In this document: piece after piece, positions 22,855-34,007 of the stretch
Position numbering within the stretch: position 1 is the first letter of the stretch
Layout of the letters: every line of letters begins with the position of its first letter
Source: Trichosphaerium sp. ATCC 40318
Lineage: Eukaryota > Discosea > Flabellinia > Trichosidae
Length of the DNA: 64,000 nt
NCBI GenBank assembly: GCA_038496445.1
Contig: JALMLS010000199.1
Span: 1 to 64,000, forward strand
Reading direction: 5' to 3'
Translations under genes and position numbers: made by a program
Notes under the pieces: generated by a model
The model's database searches: none
Seen by the model: the letters and a program-made list of their open reading frames with translations, nothing else
What the model was told of the DNA's origin: nothing

Positions 22855-23307
22855 CGAAAAAAATAAGAAAAAATTATCTAAGTTGACGAAAAAAAAAAAG
22901 TAAATTAATGTATTTTATTCATCCTGTTTTCATTTAGCCTAGCATTTCAAACCATTCGTTTGAAATAGTGTTCAATAGGTCAGCCTCAAACATATTATTT
23001 GGCAGTGAGCCACCCAAAGTCAGATTGTCGTCCAATAGTTGAAGCGACACCAGGACGTTGCATTTCCATCTATGTGCTATTTGCTAGGCAAACCTAGATC
23101 ATGTACTATAGGCTCCAATCTTTACTATTGTTGCCATACATCTTTTTATAAGTTTTAGAGTGCGGAAGAGATATTTTAATCATCAAAAAGAAGCAATTAA
23201 GCCACTTTGTGTCAATCAATGAATTAAGTGAACGAGTTATTTTTGTGTATTCTTCGATATCAAGCTTACCTAGTCTAAAATGGGTAATAAAAAGGAGCAA
23301 GCATGCG
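22855..23307. other. Intergenic upstream of the G-alpha/BTB gene
   Basis: No independent gene is seen. An ATG at 23280 opens a 14-codon frame (MGNKKEQACDGQDR) that overlaps the G-alpha start in another frame. Confidence 0.4.
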
Positions 23308-26281
23308 ATGGACAAGATAGATAGGGCTAAACAACTGAAGCACATCAACAGAATGTTAGAAGAGGAAAGACAAATGCAGGAAGATGAAATTAACATTGTG
23401 CTACTTGGTAGGCGCTATACCTGTATTAATTTGAACTAATACAGCGTAAGGATCACTACGTAGTGGTTAGCGCGCAATAACAGCGGTTATTAGCTCATTC
23501 CGTTCATGTAAATAGGGAAATCAACGTTTCGTAAGCAATTTGACGGACATTTGCTCAAAGAACGTGCAGTACAATATTACAATGATTGTATAATGAACCA
23601 AATACAGTTTTGTATAAGCGACTTTCAAGAGAGTAATTATTTTAAACGGTGTAAAAAGACGACTACCTATTTTACAAAGACCTGGCCTTTGCTTTACATT
23701 AACTCATTGTCTAGGGCACTCAGTCTGTTATTCTTGGTATGCCTAATTGCCACGATTATGATCATAAAGGTGATGACTTTGACTTTGAGCAATTCTTTGA
23801 TGGTGTCAAAAAGTAAGTGAAAGAATTTTCAGAGAAACAAGTTAAAAAAGTGTATTTTTATAGGCTTGTCCATTCAGATTTCATGGTTGAATGTGCTGCG
23901 TTCATGGAAAATCGAGTATCCCAAGTCCATATGGAAAATTTATCAATGTATGTGGACGTATAACGTTTTTTGAATAACAGAAAATGATTGACCATTAACT
24001 TTCATGCTAAACTTTTTTTTTTCTTTCAGTTTAATGCACGCTGTTTCAAAAAGAACTAAAGGATGGGAAATAACAATACCTGAAATTATGAATATATGCA
24101 TGAGGTCAACAGGTATAATAGAAAGAGAGCACACAGGCCGTGATGGTCAACAGTTAAGACTTATTGATGTTGGTGGTATGTTTTTTTTAGACTATCAAAA
24201 TATTTTGTTCGCTTGGAGCAGGCTTATTGCATTTATACCAAAGTTCTATTCACAATTTCTTTTAGTACACCAAAAACCTTAAATTATATTAGGTCTCTCT
24301 AAAAGCTGCAAAGTATTTTTGTGTTGAGAGCTTATGCTCTTTTATTGTTTTTTTTCATGTTTTTATGTTGTATAATTTGTTTATTAAGGTCCTCGAAGTG
24401 AGCGGAAAAAATGGCCCTGTACCTTTTCTTATGTAAATTATGTTTGCTACATGGTGTCACTAACAGGGTATTCTTTTTTTATTCCAGTAAATGGTGTCAC
24501 ATAAGGTTTTGTTGTTGTACAATTTCTTGTTTTGTTTGCTGTTGTGTTGGATTTAACTCTCAAGCTTCATGCATGTATTATATGAAGATCCGCACATAAA
24601 TGCATATACAGAAGAGAAATGTTTATTTACAGAAGTAATTAACAGCAAGTGGTTAGAACATGCTAGTGTAATTGTAGTTTTATCAAAATACGATCTTCTC
24701 AAAAGGACAATGCCAGAGAACTTTGGTAAATTCCAAACAATATTTCCAAACTACAAAGGTACAGAATACAATGCTTTAAAGCCATACAGAAGACCTAAAA
24801 GAGTTTAATTTGCTGGCAGTGCAAATGCAAGAATGAATTCCTATTTTTTTCTTTCTTTTTGGCAATTGATTGTTTTAATTAATTTCTTTTCGGGTCACCT
24901 GATCTTGATGAAATTGTCTTACACGTGATTGAAGATTTGAAAACGGCCATTAAAAAAGCAAGATATAATGTCGTGTTCATTTGCAGTACACTGACAGAGT
25001 TCGATTTGTACTTTCCTGTGGAACCCTTAATTGAGAAAATTGCTTATAAAACAAGACGTGTAGGTTCGTCACTACTAATTTCAATAAACACTCATAATAT
25101 GAAAGATGAGACAGGGAAGAGTAAAGTAAAGGATAAAACTCGATTTGGGAAGTCAATTAAATCTTACTTGTTTCCTGATTTAAGCGATGCTACTAAAATT
25201 CCATCAGAGTTTAATAGGCTCAGAGAAGATAAATATGATGTATTTAATGACTTTGAGTTTGAACTCAATCAAGGGTCATCACTTAAGATCAGTAGGGTAA
25301 GAAAAATCACAAAATAACAGTAGCTTACTTTTTCCAAGGTATTAGTGGAGAGCCAAGTGCCTGAACTGTTTGTAGATGTTGGAGCAAGTGATACTATACT
25401 GAAGCTTGCCCATTCTTCTAGAGCGTTCAATACTTTTGTTTCATGTATTTACGGTATCCCAGTTAAACACTATGATCTGGTGGAACCGTCATTTGCCAAA
25501 CTGTTGGATTCATTTCACCAAAATAAGCTTGCAAAAGAAATCCAAACGATTGAGCCTGGATGCCACTTTAACAATTCTATGGGTATCTTAAGAGGTTTAA
25601 AGAGTCTGTACAAAAACGAGCAATCAAAGAACCTAATTCTAAAGACTGGTGATGACAACGAACTTACGTGTCACAAAGTATGTTTATTTCTATTTTACGT
25701 TTCTTTCTTTGTATGTGTTTAATGCTTCAGCGTTCTTTTTTTATCAATCGCCAACACTTCAACTATGTCATAGTAATTTAATATCTAATTGCATTATTTT
25801 TAGGTTATTTTAGTAGCACGCATACCATTCTTTGAACAAATTCTGTTATCAAATCAATCAAATGATAAGAATGCTAGTGTCCTCAAAATTGGTGAACCTC
25901 TTCACGTTGTTAAACTTCTATTGGAGTATGTACAAAGATAAGATTCCTATCGATGATGTAGACACTCTTTGGATGCTTTACAAGTTAAGTGATAAGTACC
26001 AAATAGAAAGAATGAAAGGATTTGTTTTATCAGGGTTTATAAAACATCTATGTGGTATTGAGTGCCTTGATGTCTTTTTACAGATACTAGAATACACAAT
26101 TTACATGGAAGACGAGCTTATAGGAATGATGTGTCATGACTGGTTTGTACGTCATGCTTGTAACGGACATGATTTCGTTTTAAACAAAGGAACAAGCGAA
26201 GAAGTTGTTGCTTACATAAAAACACTTCACCCTGTTTTAAGAGATACAGTTACCATTACTGATAACAATACAAGTTTTTAA
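23308..26281 (+). CDS. G-alpha-like domain fused to BTB domain(s), GTPase motifs degenerate
   Basis: From ATG 23308: N-terminal helix (AKQLKHINRMLEEERQMQED), strand INIVLLG, an intron, then GKSTFRKQF; the GAGES part of the P-loop is not found. The helical domain follows (GDDFDFEQFFDGVKK, LVHSDFMVECAAFMENRVSQ), then MRSTGIIEREHTGRDGQQLR, LIDVGGPRSERKKW, FMHVLYEDPHINAYTEEKC, SKWLEHASVIVVLSKYDLL, and FICSTLTEFD in place of the TCAT loop. So catalytic Gln is Pro, the position of catalytic Arg is Cys, and NKxD is SKYD. The frame then continues through a clean intron (GTAAGA...CCAAG, about 25298-25339) into a BTB-like region (SSLKISR|VLVESQV) and a typical BTB (LTCHKVILVARIPFFEQILL, VVKLLLEYMYKDKIPIDDVD) plus a BACK-like tail, ending at 26281. 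It looks like a pseudo-G-protein adaptor for a Cul3-type ligase (inference), analogous in layout to RhoBTB. Confidence 0.78.
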
Positions 26282-26394
26282 GACCAAGAAGGATGCTACA
26301 ATTATAAACAATAAAGCGGTTATAAATATGTTCATGAAGTTTGAAGGGTTGTACAAAGTCATTTTATACCAATTACTTTACTGGCTTGATTGAC

Positions 26395-27295
26395 TTATAA
26401 AGCACTGTTTACTTGTTTTTCATACACCAACAAGTCACCACCATTTTCATTCGCTCGCTGAAATCTTTTAGGCCATTGTGTAAATCCAACGTGTTTGTAG
26501 CCAAGTTTCTGTGTCATAGTTAAAACAACAATAACAACATTAGAAGGAAATGTTGTGCCTGGTAATAAGTCTTCATCTCAGGAGTCATAGGATTTACTGT
26601 ACATTGTATGCGGGTGCAACCTCGATTTATTGCACGTCTATGAACTTCTTGCATCATTGCAAATCCATAACCTGTTTGGTGCCGTTAGGTTGTATCATTC
26701 AAGTGGAAGAATTAGATTCCAAGATACCAAGAACTCCAGAAAGAGTCCATATCTTGTCAAATTGAAGCCCAGTAAAAAATGTGGTTGGTCGCTCACGCGA
26801 AATGTCAAGAAGTTCTTGGTAAATCCAGTTTTGACAACTTTAAAGTACAATACAATGAAAAAAAATCACGTGTTCTCAAAAGGTATTTTACCTTTTTTGT
26901 GAAATCTAGGCCATACTGCAAAACAGCCTTTAGAATGTGGATCAGCTCTTTACAACCCAATTTTAATGAATGTACCGAAGTATAGAACATTATTGGTTTG
27001 TTTTTCTGTCGTCATGCATCCAATAAGTTCGCTATCGCCTAGGGTATGTAAACTTAGCGTCAAAGTAGCGTACTAACTACTATACGCCAGAATAACAGTT
27101 ATTTTTTTACTATGAACAAGCTGTCTAAGCTCAGAGTGCGTAATACGACATCTGCCATGTACTTCTACTGTAAACGAGAAAGCAGCATTTACAAGCCTGC
27201 ATATCTCTTCAGCACGCCCATCTACGATCACAAATGAGGTACTATATAGTCACGTTATCATTACCATATAATTTGTAGATCTCGTATCGAAGCAT
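26395..27295 (-). CDS. GNAT-family N-acetyltransferase
   Basis: Seven short exons from ATG 27295 to TAA 26395 give about 200 residues. They begin MLRYEIYKLYDGRAEEICRL, then LVHSKKITVILAYSDSELIG, TTEKQTNNVLYFEADPHSKG, FTGLQFDKIWTLSGVLGYGF, MMQEVHRRAINRGCTRIQCT, VNPMTPEMKTYYQKLGYKHV and LLVYEKQVNSAL. This is the GNAT order: N-terminal strand and helix, central strands, a degenerate acetyl-CoA loop (GVLGYG), a helix, then the Y-Y-x-x-LGYK-x-V-G motif near the C-terminus. The substrate is unknown; the NPM-x-x-x-YYQKLGY end is like small-molecule GNATs. One intron is only 28 nt (donor GTACATTC), and the one before KLGYK seems to use a GC donor (CAG|GCACAA). Confidence 0.75.
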
Positions 27296-27513
27296 GTTTT
27301 GTTCTGAAAACGGACAAGGTTGGCAATCAATTGACTTAAGTGTAACCAGCTAAGTTTGAGAAAGCACCAAAGGTCACTGCTTGCCTTTCTTCAGTTACCC
27401 GAGCTTTGGCGTTTTAGTTTACAATAGATAGTCCTGACACAAACGATAACTACAGGACTACACAATTTATTAGTTGATTTATTGGTTTTTAGTTTGGTTT
27501 GCCTTTGGCGAAT

Positions 27514-29487
27514 TTACATAAGTGTTGCAAAGAATACAAGTACTATTAACACGTTTGGCACCAATAGTTGTGTTACTCCGCTTCTGCACTGGTAAAATAT
27601 TACAGCAAGCATCTGATTCTGTCGTAAAGAAGCGGCATAGTCATCAACACACTCAGTAGGTGCCATTTGGATTGTCGGCGTAGCTACTTCACAATTTTGT
27701 TGTTGAGAGATAAGCATTGTAATATTCTAGGGTTGTTAGCATTCATATAGCTCATTCAGGACAATTTAAGCGTACCAGTTCGGACCCTTGCTAGTAATAA
27801 ATATGAGAATAAAAAAGGAAAAGACTTCTTTAGTTTGAATTCGAAACGCACCCTTGAGTTTCTGGAGTCAAGTGAGAAATCTCCATCAATACAGCCTGTA
27901 ACATCTACAATACTATACGTATCTTCAAGTACAAGTACTGTATTATCAAGACTCAAATCTCCTATTAAAAATAAGTCTCGTTGAATCTTACTAGAGTTTT
28001 ACAATCAAAACGTTACTGCAAGATTACATAGACAGAAAATAAAAGAAAGCGTTTATGGAAACGCAACTAGTTTTAACTGCATTTTTGAGGTGTTAGATAC
28101 ACCGCTTACCATTAACATAAACATTATCTGCAAGCGACAGAATAGGCTCAACAATAGACACATCAGCTAGCGAAAATGATGTTAATTCCCCACCCCAAAG
28201 ATCATTTTAAGTCTTAACGGGTTGGAGACGTGCCTTTCTCCCTTATATTAATATCTCGTTCACAAATAACGTTTGTTTTGTGCTCTGAACACCACACATC
28301 TATCCAATAAGGACCACCAACTTCACCGCTTGATATTGTAACACAATGCTCTTGTATCCTGTAGTCAATTAAAAGAGGTTCCTTCGGTCCCCACGGAAAC
28401 TCTCTGAAAGTTGCACCAAAATCACGTGTTTCGTTCGTGATTGCCTGTTAGTTTGAGGAAAAAAATAAGACTATCGACGATTGTATTTATCAGCTCTATT
28501 TGATCATTCTCGTACCCATTGCCAGTCTAAGTGTCCTCGCAGTCCTGTCGTCAATCCAGTCCACAAAAAGCTTTGCTCTTCACCAAATAGATCTTCAGCA
28601 AACTGAAGTACAGCATCAAATTCTTCTCGTGATGTTGTAGTTACCAAATATGCACCATCACGCATGCACAACCCTACACAATTGTCACAAAACGTTTACA
28701 AAACAAGTTAATCATTCATTTCACCTTGTGCTGTAACCCAATTCACTTTTCGCTGTATTCCGTGGTAGCAATGACCTACAATGCAACTTTATGTCAAGGC
28801 TTTAAAAAATAAGATCGAAGTGCAGGCAACTTACCTGCTAACACGTGAGGGCAAGAAACATTTTGGTTTACCTCCAAACATGGCGTTGACACATTTGACA
28901 TACTCGCAGGAGTATCAGACTCGCATACATAGTGTTCAGCAACGCACTCACCGCGTATTTCCTGTGTAGTGTTTTAATAAAAAACCTCCGCCTGTAATTC
29001 TGCTTTTGTTGACTTACGCCGCCTATGAAATGCGTGCAAGTGCCAGCATCGTGAGGTGTATTTCTTATAAAGTTTATATCAAACAGTCTTGTTTCCGCCC
29101 TACTACCATCGTACCAAACGTAATCTGTACCATTGGGTCGCAAATACAATCTTAGAGACTGTAATACAAAAAAGGTCAAAAAAAAGTGAAACGCTTCGAA
29201 TTGACTTGTTGCGAGCTCTTACGGGAAAGTGAGTCATTAATGACACTTCTAGTATGGTAGTATCCATTATTAGCGGGTGTGATCCTGTAATATAAATGAA
29301 ATGGGAGAGTTGGGGAAATTAAAGTGGGTTCTTTTAATTGCTCTTACGGACCTACTTCGCATTCATCAGCCGTTCCATTTACTGTTTTATGTAAGTGGTA
29401 AATAGTATCTTCCCAATAACATGAAGATAATAAAGTACAGTGATATCCTGCAGCACACAGAAGCAATATAAATAAAGCGTGCGACAT
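27514..29487 (-). CDS. Secreted or membrane-anchored protein with two C-type lectin-like domains
   Basis: Start ATG at 29487 with a signal peptide (MSHALFILLLCAAG). The first C-type lectin-like domain is spread over small exons: CTLLSSCYWEDTIYHL, SHPLIMDTTILEVSLMTHFP, DYVWYDGSRAETRLFDINFI, CTHFIGG and GECVAEHYVCESDTP. The second has EEFDAVLQFAEDLFGEEQSF, LWTGLTTGLRGHLDWQW, then WGPKEPLLIDYRIQEHC, WIDVWCSEHKTNVICERD. Both show the WIGL/W-x-W and final C...C-x-x-x-x...CE cysteine pattern of CTLDs. I do not see an EPN or QPD sugar motif, so sugar binding is uncertain. A further extracellular stretch (VLVLEDTYSIVDVTGCIDGD) precedes a C-terminal hydrophobic tail (LLVPNVLIVLVFFATLM) fitting a GPI signal or TM end. 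Likely role: recognition of particles or partner cells (inference). Confidence 0.72.
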
Positions 29488-30004
29488 TTAATTATACGCG
29501 TTCTGGAAGCGAAAAATAGCAAGAAATCTAACGACTGTTGTAAGTTAGTAAAATAAAATCACGTGATAATAAAAAGAAGAAAACTCCGTTTTTCCACGCA
29601 CACAATGTACTTATGGGGTTGCAGTATTTGAAGTCCACAAAATGACTTGCTAAAACCTGTTGCGACATTGTGGTACAAATAAGGGCAACTTAGACCAACA
29701 GGTGTAATAAGTGGTTAATTGGTGCTAAACTCACGTAGATATTGGAAGCTACTGCAGACGATGAGAATCTTTTTCAAAGGAAGGTGTTTGATTGCAGATT
29801 ATCCACATACTTTCACTTGCAGGTGTATTTATCTCCAAAAACGCTCACATTCCTTTAATTATCACTGACAACTTTCAAATAAAGGCGGATCGCGGTCTTC
29901 ACTTTTATGACAAAAAAAACCAGAATAACATACTTTCTTGTTTTTCAAGTTCTTGGTGTATTACTAGATAAAAAGTTTTTGCAGTACAACAAAAATAATT
30001 TTTG
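29488..30004. other. No gene recognised
   Basis: Convergent/divergent spacer between the lectin gene start and the stop of the RS-rich gene. It contains a CACGTG at 29560 inside an AT-rich run (AAAATCACGTGATAA). No coding signal is seen. Confidence 0.45.
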
Positions 30005-32122
30005 TTAGTGTCTTCCACGACGTCTGTCTCTGCTACTACTCCTTCGCCTACTTTCATACCGACGTTTATCTCTTCTATAATCACCATCTCTTCCTCGTCT
30101 ACCTCTATCATCCCTTCGTCTATCTCTACTGTACCTACTATCACTTCGTGAAGACCTATACCTCTTTCGTCTGAAAAGAAAAAAAAAGTAAGTAAACAAG
30201 AAAACAGGTAACAAAAAACCACCTTGAAAAAATATCGCATGCAGCATAGCTGCTAAACCGATTCTTTGGAAACTTAAGTTTAATAGAGTGCAATGATGTA
30301 ATACACAAAAAAATCAAACAGTTGAAACATAAAGCAGTGAGATACACTCAAAAAAACGGATGGATAAGAAATTGTAAAAAAAACTAATTAAGTTAAACTA
30401 ACCTGTCACGTGATCGTGAATGGCTTCTACGGCGTTTACGTCTACGTCTACTATCACTTGAACTTGAAGAAGACCTAGATCTAGATCTTGAAGAGTAAGA
30501 AGAACGAGATGAATCATCATCACTATCAGAATTATCATCATCGCCTTCTTTTTTTTTCTTATCATCACTTTTTTTAGAAGAAGACTCTTTTTTATCACCA
30601 GAAGCACCATCCTTTCCTCTTATCTCCTGAAAAGGTAGTACTTTATCTTCCTCCTCTTGTAGCTTCTTTTGTGCTGCAAGGTCACCCATCATTGCCTTCT
30701 GTTTCTCCCACTGTTCTTCGATTCTTTGTCGCTCAAGTTCGTCTTTTATTTTTTTCTGTTCTTCCTGTTCTTGTTTTTTTTTCTGTGCTTCTATTTCTTT
30801 AAAGTTTATTGTAATCACCTCATCCTTTGATTTTTTCTTCTTTCTACGTTTTTTTTCGTTAAATGTTTTCCAACTATCAACACGAACAGTACTAAAAGTT
30901 AAACATGTGAGACATCAAGACATCAAATTGAAGTAAATAAAATAATTCAAAAAAAAACATAGATATAGTCTTACCGTTGTTCAAGCCATGTCTTCTCGTG
31001 AGCTCTCTCAGCTGCTTTCTTCCTCAACAACTCTTGTCTCAACTCTCGCTTCTTCATATCTTCTTTAGCTTGAACTTTAACAAGCGTTTCCTTTGCACAA
31101 ACCATTAACAAACATGTCACAAAAAAAAAAAAGAAGGAAAAACAAATAACAGAGTCAAAAATCCGAGAAAGAATAACACGTGATTTTTTTGAAACAATTA
31201 GATTCATCAATTTAGATTCTATCATATTTTAAAATAGAAAGTGCAAGTGCCGTAGCACACCACCAAAAAAAAAAAGTTATTTTCGGAACTCTAAAAAAAA
31301 TCGTACCTGACGTTGTTGTAGCTCTACAAATATCTTACATAACTCTTTCCTAACTTCACGCTCGTAGTCATCATTGGTAGGTTCACTATATACCTCTCTA
31401 TTGACTATACACTGAGTTTTTCTCTTCTCCTCCCTCTTGTCTATTCTCTCTTTAGCCTAAAAAAAAAGGACATTTTTAAACAAATTGCTCCATTCAAGCG
31501 AAAAAAAAAGCGCTAAACGTTGTATTTTGCCAAGTTCATCTTCCTGCGCATGGCAAGGAAGGTTGTTTTTCGTTTTAGTTGTTTTTCAAAATGTTTGAAT
31601 TAAAAGCGGGTTTTTGTCTTTGATACTACTTTAAAGGCCTGTATAGGCTTATACATACCTGTTCTATAACACGTTTGCAATATTCAAGCTGTTCTGTGTC
31701 TGTTAATGTTTTGTAAGCATTACTATCATGTGTTAGCAATGTGTCGTATAATTCTATGTGATTTGTTGCGTTAGAAGGGCTTGACGTACTTTAAAACAGA
31801 AAATGCTTTTTTGGACCTATCAGAGCCCTCATTCCTATCTAAATAGCGTTAAAATCATGATCGTGAGCGTGTTACCATACCTGGATGTAATTTTCGTGAC
31901 AATACTTTGTAAACGCGTTTAACATAGGTAGGTTCAAGGTTTAACCCTACTCCGAGCACTTCCATTGGGTTGTAGTTCCAATACTTGGCGCCTAGAGAAA
32001 TTTTAACGTTACATTGTGTATTTAAAGCGCGTAATGGTTAACGCACCTTGTCTGTCAAGCAAGCGCGTGAAATGTTGCTCAGAGCTGAGAGTGAGGATGT
32101 CATCATCAGTCCACGTAGTCAT
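30005..32122 (-). CDS. DNAJC8: DNAJC8 (SPF31)-like J-domain protein with an RS-rich tail
   Basis: Start ATG at 32122: MTTWTDDDILTLSSEQHFTR, then LLDRQGAKYWNYNPMEVLGV, EPTYVKRVYKVLSRKLHP. This is the J-domain of the DNAJC8 family (S-x-Y-x-N-L/Y-NP-x-EVL). The HPD signature appears only after splicing: CATCCAG joins a 23-nt exon starting AT (HPDRNEGSDS), which then joins over a 28-nt intron to SSPSNATNHIELYDTL. Next come LEYCKRVIEQAKERIDKREE, EVRKELCKIFVELQQRQ, MKKRELRQELLRKKAAERAH and VRVDSWKTFNEKKRRKKKK, all typical of DNAJC8 (compare RVDSW-x-x-F). The C-terminus has a coiled, Lys/Glu-rich stretch and a long Arg/Ser domain ending RRRGRH, which the human protein lacks. DNAJC8 family members associate with the spliceosome, which agrees with an RS tail. 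Confidence 0.8.
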
Positions 32123-32606
32123 GGTAGCGGCTATTACACACTACAGCGCCAATGAAAATGGCTTTGCGTTTTTGTGAAAGTCAGGCGCTAGTCATTTTCC
32201 CAGTTATTATTCCACAGGTAAAAAAAACTGCTGGGAGCTTGTGGTAATCCTGGTTCATTGTAGTAGCTTTTTCGAATACATTATGCTTCGGAGTACGGTA
32301 CCGTAGTATAATTAGAACTAAAATGGAGCTGTAAGGGAATTATCTTGCCAACCGCGGAATAACCACATCAATACCTGTAGTAGATAACCGCGCGCGCATA
32401 GACACCGATACGAAGAGTAAACGATTCGTGTCATTCATAAGTTGTGACACAAGGCGCCAGTACGCTCCAGTTTCTAGAATACGTAGTTTGAGAGTACTTC
32501 GTCATCTTAGTACAAAAAGTATTACCTTCTGGCAACGCGAGAAAGTGTTTTGTACGGTTGTTTTTTTTGAATTTGAAATTACAATCTCACCTAAAACGCA
32601 ATGTAG
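32123..32606. other. No gene recognised
   Basis: Spacer between divergent genes. A 198-nt open frame at 32428-32625 lacks an ATG and matches nothing I know. An upstream exon of the next F-box/MORN-variant gene probably lies here but cannot be placed. Confidence 0.35.
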
Positions 32607-33626
32607 CGCAAACACGTGGATTTAAAACTTCCTCAAATTTACTTTGTGGCACCGAATCATCCAGTAGTAGCAAACTTGAAGTCATTGAGGCACGTGCATA
32701 GTTAGAAAACATGAGATAGCTAACCTAAAAAGGAATTCCATGAAAATGGTAAGTTGTCCGCTAGATACCACCAACGAGATGGAAAGACAGAAGGACCATT
32801 TACCCAATACTATCCGAACGGAAACAAAGAATCAGAAGGCATTGTAGTAGATGGAAAGATGGATGGACTAATGAAACAATACTATGATACAGGAGAACTA
32901 GAAATGGAAATTAGTTTATCACGTGATGAGAGACATGGTGAAACAAAAGATTACTATCGTAATGGACAACTGAAAGTTTCTAGTATATTTGTAAATGGTA
33001 AAGAAGAAGGGAAACGTACAAGATGGCATGAGAATGGGAAGATAATGACTTACTCAAACTACAAACAAGGTATACTTCATGGAAAACTAAAACAATACAA
33101 CGACAAGGGTACAATGAGTATCTATGCTAACTACGAAAACGGTGTACAAAACGGACCTTATACTACATGGTATGATAACGGTAAGATGCATACGTATGGA
33201 AGCAAGAGAAATGGTAAGTATCATGGTGAGTATAAACAATATCTCGAAAATGGAAAGATGGATGTCCATGCTTTTTATAAAGATGGAAATATTGTTGATA
33301 CATATAAACAATGGCATCATCCTGAGTGTGAACATTTATCTTTTCTTATACAAGACAGATTTATGGGTAGAGAGTTTAAACACTTTTATCAAGATGGTAC
33401 ACTACAGATTCGTGGATATCGTGAGAACAATATGTTTGATGGCTTATATGAAGAGTATTATCCTTCTTCTAAGTTGAAGTTAAAATGCAATATGAAGCAA
33501 GGCAAGATTGATGGTAAATGTGAAATGTGGACACCAGATGGGGCAGTTATTGACGAGAATTCAGATAATGGCATCGAAATGATGAAGATAGCAAACAATA
33601 GAGACCATAAAGAGGCTCTGTTTTAA
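32607..33626 (+). CDS. F-box-like / MORN-variant repeat protein, start unresolved
   Basis: The main frame runs from about 32740 to a TAA at 33626. It contains roughly a dozen repeats such as GPFTQYYPNGNKESEGIVVD, GETKDYYRNGQLKVSSIFVN, GKRTRWHENGKIMTYSNYKQ and GPYTTWYDNGKMHTYGSKRN (MORN_2-type). It is preceded by HENGKLSARYHQRDG with no ATG. A 39-nt intron (donor GTGCATAG, acceptor AAAAAG) can join this to an upstream exon from about 32607 that reads LKLPQIYFVAPNHPVVANLK followed by SLRH, a plausible weak F-box corresponding to the start of its relatives. The true first exon was not found, so a 5'-truncated copy cannot be excluded. A CACGTG at 32921 is coding here. Confidence 0.65.
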
Positions 33627-34007
33627 GTAACAAAAGTAAACATTCGTAAACCTTCTTTTTTTTTTTTGATATGAAACCATTTTCTGCGTGCACCTGCCAA
33701 TAACTTGACCCTCGTGTATTATTCCTGTAACATTACTTAAAGTGATGGTATAACAGACGGAGGTGTTGGTTTGATTATGGTCCCCGTAGAGGTGCAGTAT
33801 ACTGTAGCCTATTATACGGAGATCTTGAAGACTGTACATTTTACATCAGCAACACAATAAAACAATACAGTACATATGTTGTACTTCAAACTAAAAACAT
33901 CTCTTCTCTCCTGTTGTTTTTAGCATGAGCGCTTCACTACAAGTCTATGAGCGACACTTTATGCACTAAGTTACGAGGAAGTGGACCGTCTACTAGTATG
34001 GTATTAT
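33627..34007. other. No gene recognised
   Basis: Downstream flank of the F-box/MORN-variant gene. AT-rich, with no open frame of interest. Confidence 0.4.

Noticed and set aside
30398-30610. Ile/Val/Leu-rich frame inside the RS domain
   Set aside because: Alternative frame of the Arg/Ser and Asp/Ser codon repeats; the RS frame continues across the splice to the last exon.
32428-32625. Possible independent gene upstream of the F-box/MORN-variant gene at 32.6-33.6 kb
   Set aside because: No ATG, no motif and no splice link that I could support.
33087-33477. Open frames on both strands inside 33.1-33.5 kb
   Set aside because: Shadows of the F-box/MORN-variant repeats in the main frame.
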